A stretch of DNA of 64,000 bases. Source: Moringa oleifera. Lineage: Eukaryota > Streptophyta > Magnoliopsida > Brassicales > Moringaceae. Every line of letters begins with the position of its first letter. Position 1 is the first letter of the stretch. The translations under genes and the position numbers were made by a program. The notes under the pieces were generated by a model that saw only the letters and a program-made list of their open reading frames with translations, did not search any database and was not told the origin of the DNA. The DNA lies in contig JAJFZO010000287.1 of the NCBI GenBank assembly GCA_021397835.1, positions 2,234,501 through 2,298,500 on the forward strand. The letters run 5' to 3'. This document shows, piece by piece, positions 24,221 to 36,800 of the stretch.

Positions 24221-24826
24221 TGTTTTCTTTGCTTATATAATTGACAAACATTTTGATAAATTAAATTAAAATCAAACTTTAATTAACAAACCTTTTTCTT
24301 ATCATAATTCCAATTTTTTTTCTCGGATTTCTTCACGTGTGAAAATGAAGTGATTTTGAACGAACACCACAATAACACAAACAAAGTTCACCATTAAACC
24401 CTCACTATTCATCTTCATTTTTCTTTTGAATGTTGATCAAATTGAAAGTAATCCCAAACTTAATTATTATAAATTTATTTTATTTTGCAAATTTTACAAA
24501 AAATTTCTTCAAATAAAAAATATTTTTAATAAGATATTTTTCTCTCTTATACATAATAAAACAGTAAATTTAAAATAAATTAAATTGCGTTTATAATATT
24601 ATTTTCTGTTTAAAATTTTTTAAATTAAGAAATTTAAATTGAATTAAATTAATATTTTTAAAATAAAATTAAATAAAATTTAAATTAGAAATTTAAATAA
24701 AAAGCCGTTCATTTTTTTTTCTTTTTATATTTTACCACCCTAAAAATTTAACGCGCCTGAGTACAGTGCAGCAGTGGCAGATATCAGAGATTTTGAAACT
24801 GAATATTCAGTGGGCAAGTTCTCACC
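24221..24826 (+). promoter_or_regulatory. Upstream region of the LAF3-type gene
   Basis: 606 bases separate the copia LTR from the start codon. They are very AT-rich up to about 24730, with a TTTATATTTTACC box near 24724. An ACGCGCC string occurs at 24750. The last 75 bases resemble a 5' leader. No specific element can be assigned. Confidence 0.4.
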
Positions 24827-27800
24827 ATGAATCTTTACATACTTCTCTCTGCTGCCATCGTTTTCTTACTCTCCTTTCTCTCTCTTAGGCTTCTCGACAA
24901 CCTTTGTAATTATCACTTCTCTCTCTATCTATTATTCCATTTGTTTGTCTCTCTGTAAATGTGTAAACCTGTGTGAGTATGCATGTAATCAAGTGTTTTA
25001 AATGATGAATGATTTTAACTCTCTAGTTCTGTTGATTAACCTGCAGATTGGTCGAGTTTGACGCCATTGATACCACCGGCCAGGTTAGTTGCGGATTTAA
25101 TAGTTAAGAATGGGGTCATCTTCACCAGTGACGATTCTCTGCCGTTCGCTGATTCCTTGGCGATTCGAAACGGCAGGATTCTCCGTGTTGGCAACTATTC
25201 CTCTCTTCAGGTTTTCTATATTCACTTCTGTCCTCCATATTTTTGCTTTTACTTCTTTTTAAAATAAAAAAATTATTTCCATTTCTAAGATAGTTTTGTT
25301 GAGAAAGCCATAGAATCTTATCTTGTTATCATCGTGCTTTTGAGCGAAATATGGATTATATGTGATGGAGATGTGAAATTGTAGCGTTTTGAGTAGATTA
25401 ATAAGAATTACTAGTGTATAGGATGCATTTGCTGTTATAGTATTTGCTTATGCATTCTAATTGATTGATTGTGTTACCCTCCTTCTCTGCCCTCAAAGCA
25501 GCCTTTGAATCCTGGGAAATATGGAAGGAAAATTTGATGCAAAAATGCAAAATAAAAGGATACAAAAATTTTAATTCCAACCTGTTTCTTCAGTTCTAAT
25601 GAATTCTGTTGTCTTTTCTTCTACATTTTATGTTAGACCTCCAAAATAAACGAATAAGTTTTTTATTTTCTTTTCTTTTGAATTTTGTTTCCCAAATTTC
25701 CTTTATTTAAAGATATCTGAAGGATTTTAAAATGCGAGAAGAGAAAGGAAAGAGTATAATTGTTAATTGTCTGAAATCTTGCTTATCCTAGAAGACGTAT
25801 GTGTCAAAGGACTGAAAGCTTGTGCTTGTACTAAAGTAGGTGATTAGTATTGTATCACAAACATGATGGTCCTTTGATCTGTCTAAGTTGGGGAATGATA
25901 GCTTTCATAGTTGTTCCTTTTTTTTTCTTACTAAAATAATTCAACACAACTTAAATTTCTTGATGATGTTAAGGTTAACTAGAATGTAAGATAAAAGGCT
26001 ATTAAGCTTGGATGAGAGTTCCATAGAAATGTTAGGTTTGACATAAGATCATGGCACTTCTTTTCTCTCATCAGTTTTTTCTTTCGAAAAGTTACCTTCT
26101 CATATGTATTAATTTATTGCATACAGGATTTGGCTGGAGAGGGAACCAAAGAGTTGAACCTTGAGAGAAAGGTTGTGGTCCCTGGATTTATTGATTCCCA
26201 TGTTCACTTGATTTTTGGAGGATTAAAGGTCATGCATTGTTTTTTCCCTAATTTTATTGCCTTTTCTCATTAATTTATCTTTTCTGAATTTGGTGGAGCA
26301 GATGCCTTCTGTAAGAAGACTTTTGATCTGTCTAATAAATCTGGGATCTATAATGACATGAAATTTGGCAACAGATGTTTCTTTTTGACTAATCAAACCT
26401 ATTTGTTGTGATCTGTTTTCTTAATATGCATTTTGGTTTGATTAGTTGGACAAGCACCTGTATAGTTCATTAAAGATGCATAACATCTTTATTTTGTCTT
26501 ATATATGAAAAATATGAACTCATTTTGTGTGATTTGTTTAACTTCCTGTGCAATTTTACTTGATTAGATGGATGACTACAAGCTCATAATATTCAGCTCT
26601 CAACATCTTCAGTTTATATGGTTCCTTTTTTTTTTTTTTTTTTTGGCTGATTGAAGAGTGAGATTAGTGAAACCCATAGACAAGCAAACCACTATTATTT
26701 TTTACAAAAAAAAAAAAAAAAAAGAAGAAGAAGGAAAGAATAAAGATATATATTGGTTAGGTCTCCTGTTTACAAGTATGGTTAGTTATTTGGATGTAAG
26801 GATTTGTATAAATTCTATGAAATCCTCATTGATGAAAAAATTCCTTGTTCCTTGTTGTTTTAGAATGTTTAGCTTTCTATCCCTAACTGTAGCTAAAGGG
26901 TTCATGACTTCTGAGAAGACTCTCTTGCTTCACTCCCTCCAAACCATCCAAAAAATGAAAAGGAGCCATTACCATTATCTTCCTCCTATTCTTAGAGACA
27001 TACAGACTTGTCGGAGCTCTCAATTCAACAATGACCACTCAATTATGCCCCAATAAGGCCATAATCTCCCCCAAATGTTTTAGGTCGATTTACACGTCAT
27101 CAAAATATAGTTGACCATTTCCTCTTTGACTTATCCAAGGTTAGAGGCTTTGAAGCCGCTTCTAATATCTCGCACCTAACACCCTCTTCCCGCACCTCCT
27201 TGCCCTCCTTGGCAGTCCACACGAAAAAAGAAAAAGAAAAACAATTTAAGAAAAGCTCCTAGTTTCCAAAAGAAGTTCCAAGGAAGCCACTGTACACCCT
27301 CATGTCGCTCAGTGCCTTCAATTGTCCAAAAGAAAGAATTAATGGGTAACTTCTTGCCAAGATCTCCCTCAAAATTGTATCCCTTTACCTATATCAAGTT
27401 TGGAGGCACAAATCTACTCATTAAATTGTTCAAACAACTATACCTCCCAAACCTGTGCATCCCTTCTAAACTCAATTGTATGGAGTCTCCATTACCTTGT
27501 AAATAAATATGATTGCTCACCCACGTATCCTTGGTACAAGGTAAAAGGTAAAGAGTTGGATAATTTTCCTCCCCTATCACCACATTGCATATCATACCAA
27601 AATCTAATAAAGTTACCACTACCTTTCTCGTGAAACCACCATTGTTTAGGTTTAGATATTGCTTTTCTTGCTGATTTAGGTTTTTATTTCCTTAATTCAA
27701 TATAAGGTATGCTTCTTTGATTCAATATTTTGAAATTAATATGACTCATTGGTGAGTAGCTATAGCTAGACGAAAGATGTTTATGTAGCATGATGTGGCA

Positions 27801-30800
27801 TTATTAGATTTCTACGTGAGGTATTGCATGTTTAAGTTGAATAGACATATTTAATCGTGAGTACCGTATTGTATTTGCATGTGGAAAGGTATCCATAAAT
27901 TGGATATGCATACCTTCTCAAACAATTGACGTAAGTTGACATAATTCGGAGAAGTTATATGCCATGATGGTCCTTTTATTTCTATTATTGATGACCTTTT
28001 CAATTGTTTGCACTATGTGCATGACCTCTTTAATTGTTTCCCCTGTAATTGTAGTGTGTGCGCATAGAGGCAAGCTAGCTAGGCTTATGGTCATGACAAC
28101 AGGTTTCCTAGTCTCACACATGGCATGACCCATGGGTGCATTTTGCCCTTGAAAATTATAGAATTAGCTCATTGTAAACTCTAAATAGTCTTTTCTTAGG
28201 ATTGTTTGGTCGAAACTGTACATATATATCTTAGTTAAAAATTTGAAAATCTTTGATAGGAAAGTTAATGAATTCAAATTAATTGTGCGCAATTTTTTAG
28301 TTTCATTGTAAATTTTGATTTTCATTTTTGTTGAACTCTAAGGTTCAATCATTTATCTTTTGTTTCTTTTGGTTGTTAAAGTATTTTTTATTTGCTAAGT
28401 TTAATATTAAGAATATATACTACGAAAAATGATGAGATGGTACCTGAAAAAATAAAACTGTTGATGGAGAAACTAGGGACAGAGATGTATATATATATAT
28501 TAGTTAAAAATTTGAAAAACTTTGATAAGGGAGTTAATGAATTCAAATTAATTGTGCATAATTTTTTAGTTTCATTGTAAATTTTTATTTTTATTTTTGT
28601 TAAACCTTAAAGTTAAATCATTTATCTTTTGTTTCTTTTGGTTGGTTAAGATATTTTTTATTTGCTAAGTTTACTATTAAGAATGTATACTATGCAAAAT
28701 GATGAGATGGTATTTGAAAGAATAAAACTTTTGATGGAGAAATTAGGACCGAAATGGAGTGGGGCGAGGAGCCACCTAAGGTTCAGACTGTGAGGATTGA
28801 AAGGAAAACATTTGAATTAGGAATTAAAAGGGATGGAGAGGCTCACGGAATGTGGAGCGAGTCGACGGCTATTGTTATTCCTCATTAGGGAGGAGTTTGA
28901 ATGGCTGAGGGTTTCAATGATGAGTTTGATGTTTGAAAAGGGAGTGACATTGTGGGTGAGGAGGAAAAAGGGGTGACGGTGTCGTACTTTTGGTGATCGA
29001 CTCAAACCAGAAGTGAACTTTCTTGAGATTAATGGAGAACAAAAAGGACCAGTCTCGATTGATTCTTATACTAGATGGCAAGGTTCAAGTGGTGAAAAAT
29101 GTTGAATGGTAGCGAGTAGGAAGTTGGTGGTTCTATTCTGAAAGGCGAGATCAGGTGAGCGGCGATCATTGTTGTGGGATGTCCTACCTACGGACATGAA
29201 TTTGATTATTAGATGCCAAAGGAACACGTGTTCGTTTTGAGAAAGTAGTTGTGGGAAGGAGTTGGAAAGAGGTTGTGATCAAAGAATTGGACACATTGGT
29301 AGTCAATCCCTAGTATGCAAGTGAGGGGCTAGTAATCGGTGAAGAAAAAGGTGAGAGACGGGTCAGTTGACTAGTGTGAACCCGTATCTCCAGTATTGGA
29401 CTTAGGTAAGAAGCCCAAAATGCATGAGCCAAGTCAAGGGGTATGGTACGAAAAATAAAAAGGCCCAAGACTTGATCCGTTGACTTGGGTAATTGTGATT
29501 AGGATACCAAAAATTCAGGTGCGTAAAATTCAATTGTTGATTTGCTGAGATCTAGCTCCCTGTCGATGGATTTTCGACTGGTCTCAGATGCGAGAGTGTA
29601 AAGTAGCAATCTAAGCGTCATACCAAGGTGATTGGCACTCAAAGGAAAGGGGGAGTGGGACCAAATTTGCATGGTAAAGAAAATGCTAGTAAGGAGTTTG
29701 ATATGAAGGACTTAAGACCAGCCAAAAGAATCTTAAGGATGGAAATTTAGAGAGATAAAGCTAATAAATGGCTCAAGCTTTCCCAAGAAAACTATCTACA
29801 AAAGGTGGTTGAAAAATTCTCTATGCACCAAGCCAAACCAATCACCACACCCTTGGGAACACGCTTCAAGTGGTTTGCCTATAGCTGCCTAAATTCAAAA
29901 GAAGAAAAAAGGGAAATGAGCAGTATGCCATACTCAAATGCAATAGGGTCACTCATTTATGCTATGATCTACAGTAAGCTTGATTTATCCTAGGTAATCA
30001 ACCTTCTTAGCAGATATATGATCAATCCAAGTAAGGAACACTGGTAAGCAACAAAGTGATTGCCAAGATATATCAATGGAACCAAGGGTTATAGATTGAT
30101 ATGTGCCAAGGAATGACTCATCTAGCAAGGAATTGCTAGATATGTTGATATTGATCTTGTCGGTGGTAAAGATAAAAGAAGGTCACTCTCAACCTATGTT
30201 TTCATGCTTGATGGGTGCTGCATTAGTTGGCAGGCACAACTTTAACAGATAGTAGCTCTCTCCATTACAGAGGCTAAGTATATAGTCATGACAAAAGGGT
30301 TTAATGAATGTGTATGGTTGCTTGGACTATTGAAGGAGTTGAAGCTATATAGCTTAGGTTTGATGATACCTTCGAATAGCTAATCAGCCATTTATCTATG
30401 TAAAAACCCGGTATAACATGAATGAACTAAGCATTTTGATGTTAAGTATCATTTTATTCGAGAAAAAGTGAAAAAAGACTGCATAAAGCTTGAAAAAATC
30501 TCAATTGAAGACAACCTAGCAGATATGGACACATAGTGTGTCCCTCCTTTAAAATTATTCAATTGCTTGAAGATTTTGACCATTGGTGTGGGTTGAGAAA
30601 AAGAAGAAAGGGTTGGCTTTGATTTGCACCTGGTTGCTTGTCGAATCAAGGAAGAGTTTGTTGGAATTGATCCTTCTAAGTAAAAGCTAAAACCTCCCAC
30701 CTTTATTTCTTTATTTTTTTTTCATGTTGAAGACTATTTGCTGAGCTGCACATTAACTTGTACGAGAACAAATTATGGCTCTCCATGCTTTTAATGAGAG

Positions 30801-33800
30801 ATCCATGTGGCTTATTAGTTAGCCACGTAGATGATCATCTAAAGGCACGAAGATGCTGCCTATATAAAACCCTAACAGTGAAGCCTTTATAAGGTAAGCA
30901 AAGTTTTAAGTCAAACTTGAGATGCGAGAAATAATTCTTGAAAGTTCTTTCTTGTACTTGATAAAGTGATCAAAAAAGAAGAGATTGTTATATTTTTTTA
31001 GTTGTTTGTTAGCCAATTTAATTGGTAGAAAGAGGGTGCAAGAGGTTGATGCTGTAAATATCGAAGGTTGATGTTGTATGGTGTCTTTGCTTTGATTAAT
31101 GAAAAAGATTAGTTGGTTTGATCAATCTTTGTTATGCATATGAAAGCTTAGTTAGTTTTCTATAACTTCTCTTTATATTACATGTATTGATATCCATTCT
31201 TTGTAATTCATATTCTTGATTAAAACAAGAGTACAATGAAAGAATATATAGGGGAATACTCTGCTATTAGTTTCTAAATTTTTCAGAAATACTTCATTCT
31301 TGGGGTTTCTAAGCTGCTACAAGTTATCATGCAATTGCTGCATTATCAACCAGTTTGAGTGCCCTAGGGACGATGAGCATGATCGATCACTATCGAAGTT
31401 TAAGGAGGTGCGGATGGTTATAAAGGTGGGTGGTGAGGTGACTTATGTGGATGAACCCGTGGGAGAACAGACATGTTCGGCAGAAGAGAGGGTTGCATTA
31501 TGATTAGGTATGTGTCAATGATCTTGAAAGGCAAGATTTGTTCTTAACTTACCTTCACAATCGGGAAACAGATGATCAGGTGAATGTTGAGGGGGAACAA
31601 AGGTGCAGGGAAGATAAAATAGCTTCGGTAATGTAGGATATCTTCTAGGTATAGTGTGCATAGAGGACTAGGCCAAACTGTGTGGTACGTCAGGGAGGGC
31701 TATCTTGAAAGGGGAAAAGTAAGATGATTGAGGTGTGGAACAACTAGAGGAAGTTAGTGATATTCTTCAAAGTGATGACCAATAGGGTGTTCACAAGGAT
31801 TGATAAAGTAGAAAAGGAAAGGAGAATGGCCACAGAGGGATAGTTGGACTAGCTAGGTCAATTGGTAACAGAAAGACAATTAGTAGTGGGGGATTAATCA
31901 AATGGTAGAGGATAACAGGGGCATAAGACTAGCCTATCTCGTGGTGGACCAGGCAGAAGAGGTAGCCAGAAAGCAACAAATGATTTCTAAGAAGGTGTTA
32001 GGACTATGAACATGGTCTCTCGGCGTATAGGTATTTCTTTCGCTTGTTTGAGGTTGAGGCATTTGCTTTCTTTAGTGCAATAAAAGAAAGGAAATTAGAA
32101 GACAGAAGACCTGAGAGTAAATAAGGATTTAGCATGCAGGAAGGGACAGGGTGGATACAGTAAAAGAGTGGGTGGCTTATGCTAAGGTGGAAGAGGTATA
32201 TTGGAGGTAGAAGTCGAGGGCATTATGGCTAAAGGAGGGTGACCACAACACGAAAAAGTTTTTTCATAGGGTGGCTAATGGACATAAATGCCAAAATTTC
32301 CTAACTCAATGATCATAGATGGAAAAAGGGTTAGGGATCCAATGTACCTGAAAGAAAAGGGTTTTACCAAACTATATACTGAGGATAAAAGATGAAGGCT
32401 TAAGCTGGATGGACTAGATTTTAGGTAAATTGACAAAGACATGCAAGAGTGGATTGAGAACCTTTTAAGGAACAGAAAATATTCTGAGCTTTGATAGATT
32501 GTGAGAGGGATAAGGCCCTTTAGAACTAGACAATTATTCTATGGCAGTTTTATAGAGCCAATAGGGTACTATTAAAGAGGATTTTTTAAGACTTTTTCAA
32601 GAGTTTTATGAGAATGGGTAGTTTGTGAGCTCCCTCAGTGCAACATTTGTGGTCTTGATTCTGAAAAAGCCAGGGGCTAGTAATATCAGAGACTTTCACT
32701 TAATAAGTTTGGTGGGTAGTGTCTATAGGGTGCTAGCAAAGGTGTTGGCCTAAGATTATGTTGTATGGTGGATTCAATGGTGAGTTCTGCATAGAATACA
32801 TTTGTGACAAAGTAGCAAATTTTAGGTGCGGCACTGATTTCCAATGAGGTGGTGGATCATCAAATGAGAAAGGAAAGCCCGAGCGTTATTTGCAAACTAG
32901 ATTTGGAAAAGGCTTATGACCATGTGACATTGGATTTTTTATTGTGTTTGCTAAGGAGATAAGATGTAGAGAGTAGTGATGTGGGTGGATAAAGAGGTTT
33001 ATCTTCTCAACATCCTTTTTTGTTTTGGTCAATGGGGATTTGACCCATTTTTTTAAGGCTATGAGGAGATTGCAACAAGATGATCCACTTTTTTCCCTTT
33101 TTTTTATTTGGTAAATGAAGCATCAGACAGAATGTTGACAGGAGAGGTACAGGTGAAGCTTCTTAGTGGCTTTATGGTTGGGCAAGGAATAAAAGAGATA
33201 CAGGTGTCTTACCTCTTATTTACAAATAATACCATCATATTTGATGTGGCAGATAAGGATCAGTTAATGCACTTGCAATGTATATTGCTTGGGTTTTAGG
33301 TAGTGTTGGGCTTAAGGGTGAATTTAGGGAAAAATGAGCGCATTCCTATTGGGACAGGATTATATAAGCTAGCATGTAAGAAGGGAACTCTTCCTATTAA
33401 GTTCCTGGGGTTGCTTTTGGGGGTATAACATAAAGAAAAAACTATATGAGACTCGATAGTGGAACGTTTTGAAAGGAAGCTGACGGGATGAAAGAGGATA
33501 TATTTGTTAAAGGGTGGAGGGATGACTTTCTTTGTTTATTTTATGTCTTTATTTCCTGCACTAAAAGAGGCGGTAACTAGTTTGGAGAAGTTGCAACGCA
33601 TGTTTTTGTGTGGCAGCTTAGGAGATGACTTTAAATATCTTTTAGTGGGTTGGGGAATAGTTTAGAGGCCTACAGAGAGGGGTTGCTTAAGCCTTTGAGG
33701 GCATTTAATGTAGCATTAGTTGGGAAATGACTTTGGAGGCTTATGGTGGAGAGACGTAGTCTATGGAGGAAGGTGGTGGAGGCTAGTTATGGGGTGAAAG

Positions 33801-36800
33801 AGGGCGGTTAGGTCATGTTTCATCCATTTTTATATAAAATTTTCATTATCTATTTCAATTTTAATGAAATTTTAGAATATTTGTATGAAAATAGGATCAT
33901 GTCGGTTGGGTTGATCCATTACCCTAGGTTAAGGGCTGTTTTGGACCATCACTCCGTAATTTATAAGCTACATGCTTGTTATAACAATAGTCTATTAAGA
34001 AAATGAGCTATGCAGGCGCAGAAGGCCCTTTAATGCCTCTGTGTGCATCCACACAGTTATGCAGGTATGTCAGTGTTTGTATACGTGCTTGCATATGCAG
34101 CCACATATGCACATATGTACTTATATGTATATTTGTGTGTATGTGTGTATATATGTTGAAATGCTTGGACGTATATATGTAATGTTATATGTGTATGGAT
34201 ACTGAGTTGAGATTTCCTTGATGTTAAACAGATGAAGCAAGTGGAACTACGAGGTGTAAATCACAAAGATGAGTTTGTGAGAAGGGTGAAAAAAGCAGTA
34301 AAAAGTAATATTCTTGATGAAATTATGTTGTTTTCTCTTGTATGGCTCATATTCTCATTTAATTGACATGAATGCACCGTGTATATTGCTTCTGCTTCAG
34401 CTAAGTTTGCAATTTGAAATTTTCAATCAACTGTACTTATTTCAATTCTTCTGATTACCAAGGTTTAGTTGATGTCTTATTATAGCAATTTAATATACTA
34501 TAATCACCATCACCTTTTGTTTGTTGGAGAGTGTTCAAGTCTTATTCTGGTAGTTAGAATTTTATGGGGTGAACTTGTCAAGTCTTTGTCATTAAACTTG
34601 AATTATTTTTGGCTTTCTCATTGCCATTCGAGAACCTATAACTCAATGAACTTTGTCAATGTTAATATTTAAATTTGTCATGTTATCTTAATTTCTACTT
34701 TCAATGGAATAATAGTAAAACTTTCTCCTTGGTCAGTAGAACTTTAGTTGGGCTTGATATATACAATACATATTTCGTTTCCTAACAACTTAAGCTTTTG
34801 GAATAACTAGTCAACTAACATCGTACTTTAAGTCAAAAATTTTACATTTGAATTTAGAAATACCTAATCTATTGCTGTTTCAAATACAAATTTTGGTCCT
34901 TGTTTTTGTTTGGACTTTGAATTGGTTTCCGTTTTAAGTTTTATGTACTAGGTCTAAACTGTATTAGGGCTAGTGCACGTTAAGAGAGGCATTAAAATAT
35001 TTCATCTTAATGTTAACGATAAGATTATGATTTTGATGTACAAGGAGAAGGCTAGCATTTTTATTCAAAAGGAAATCAGATAGTTGTTCCTATTATGATG
35101 TAAGAGTAATCTATTTTTAGTCATGAGTTGCCATTAGCTATTCTTGTAAAATTGCGTACCTTGATGTCAGAGAATATGGAGAAATTGAATGTATTGTATT
35201 TCACTCGTCTTGGTGAGGTTACACCAAATATTCAGCCTTTGTTGTCAACATCTCTCAACACCTTGTCAAAGCATGCTTGTAGATGTCTTACATAGTTAGC
35301 TTCCAGAGTGGGAAATCAAACTGTTTTTTGTGTTGTCCTTTGGTGAGTATGTTGGCTGTTTATTGAGTGGTTCTCAAGAACATAGGTTGCCCTCCTTTCT
35401 ATGTTCTCTTTGATGAAATGCTTGTCAACTTTGACATTTTTTGTTCTATCGTGTAGAAATGGGTTATGAGCTATCAAAATAGTAGCCTTGTTGTCACAAT
35501 AGACCTTTTTAGGTAGAGAGACTAGCATCTTCAAATCCTTCAACAACTTTTTTATTCATATTACCTCACAAATTCTATGTGCAAGAGGTCTATGCTCTGC
35601 CTCAACGCTACTACGAGCTATAGTACTATTTTTTATTTTGCCAAGTAACAAGGTTCCCTCCAACAAAAGTGCAGTAATCTAAAATTGAACGTCTATCAGT
35701 AGTACTCGTAGATTGTCACGTTTTTTTAACATTAGACCTTTTTTGGAGTTCCCTTTAGGTATCTTAAAATTCAATAGACAATTGAAAGTGTGGGCTCACC
35801 ATTCTCAGTGCAAAAGCTGTGAGATAAGTAGATCAATCCTCTCACCAATCTTGAAACTTTACCTTTCAATCACATTCTCAGCTTGAGTAGGATTTAGCTT
35901 CAAATTGTCTTCAACAGGGGTTTTGACAACTTTGCATCCTAAGAGTTCTATTCTTTGAGTGGATCGAGAATGTATTTCTTTTGATTCACAAAGATGTCTT
36001 CTTTAAATCTTGCAAACTCCGTTCCAAGGAAGTACTTCAATGCTTTCAAATCTTTGATCTTAAAGTCTTTCGCCATCTTTCTTTTCAACCTTGTAAATTC
36101 TTTGAGATCATCACTTGTTAGGATGATGTCATTCACATACACAATAACAACTAGAATTTTACTTGTCTTAGAGTGCTTGTAGAACATAGTGTGATCAACT
36201 TGGCTTTGTTAATAGTCATCGCTTTTCATGGCTTTTTAAAAGCATTTTTGGTCATACAATTAATTTCTTTAGCTGACAAGCTTTATCTTGACCAAAAAGC
36301 TTATTTAAACTTGATAGTGGACTTATGAATACTCCTTCTAATTCACTATTGAGAAAGGCATTCTTGGCATCTAACTAGTTAAAAGCCGGTTGTAATTTGC
36401 GCAAGATATAATAGTGCTTGAATGGAGTTAATCTTGGCAATAGGTGCAAAGGTTTCTTGACAATCAACCCCAATATGTCTATGTAAGACCTTTAACTCAT
36501 GCAGTCTGGCTTTGGCTTTGTATCTTTCTATACTTCCATCTGTCTTACATTTTACCCATTTGTCTTATATTTTATGGTAAACAGCCATTTGAACCCAACT
36601 ATGTTTTCATCTTTGCGCAAATCAGTAATCTCCCATGTTTCGCTTTTTCTTAAAGCATTTGTCTCTTCTATCACTGTTGATTTCCAATTGGGATCATTAA
36701 GTGCCTCCTGAATATTTCTTGGAACAAACAAATTAGAGACTTTGGATATTAAAATTCTATGAGTTTGGATAGTTCCCTTAGGATAGGTATTTGAAAATGG

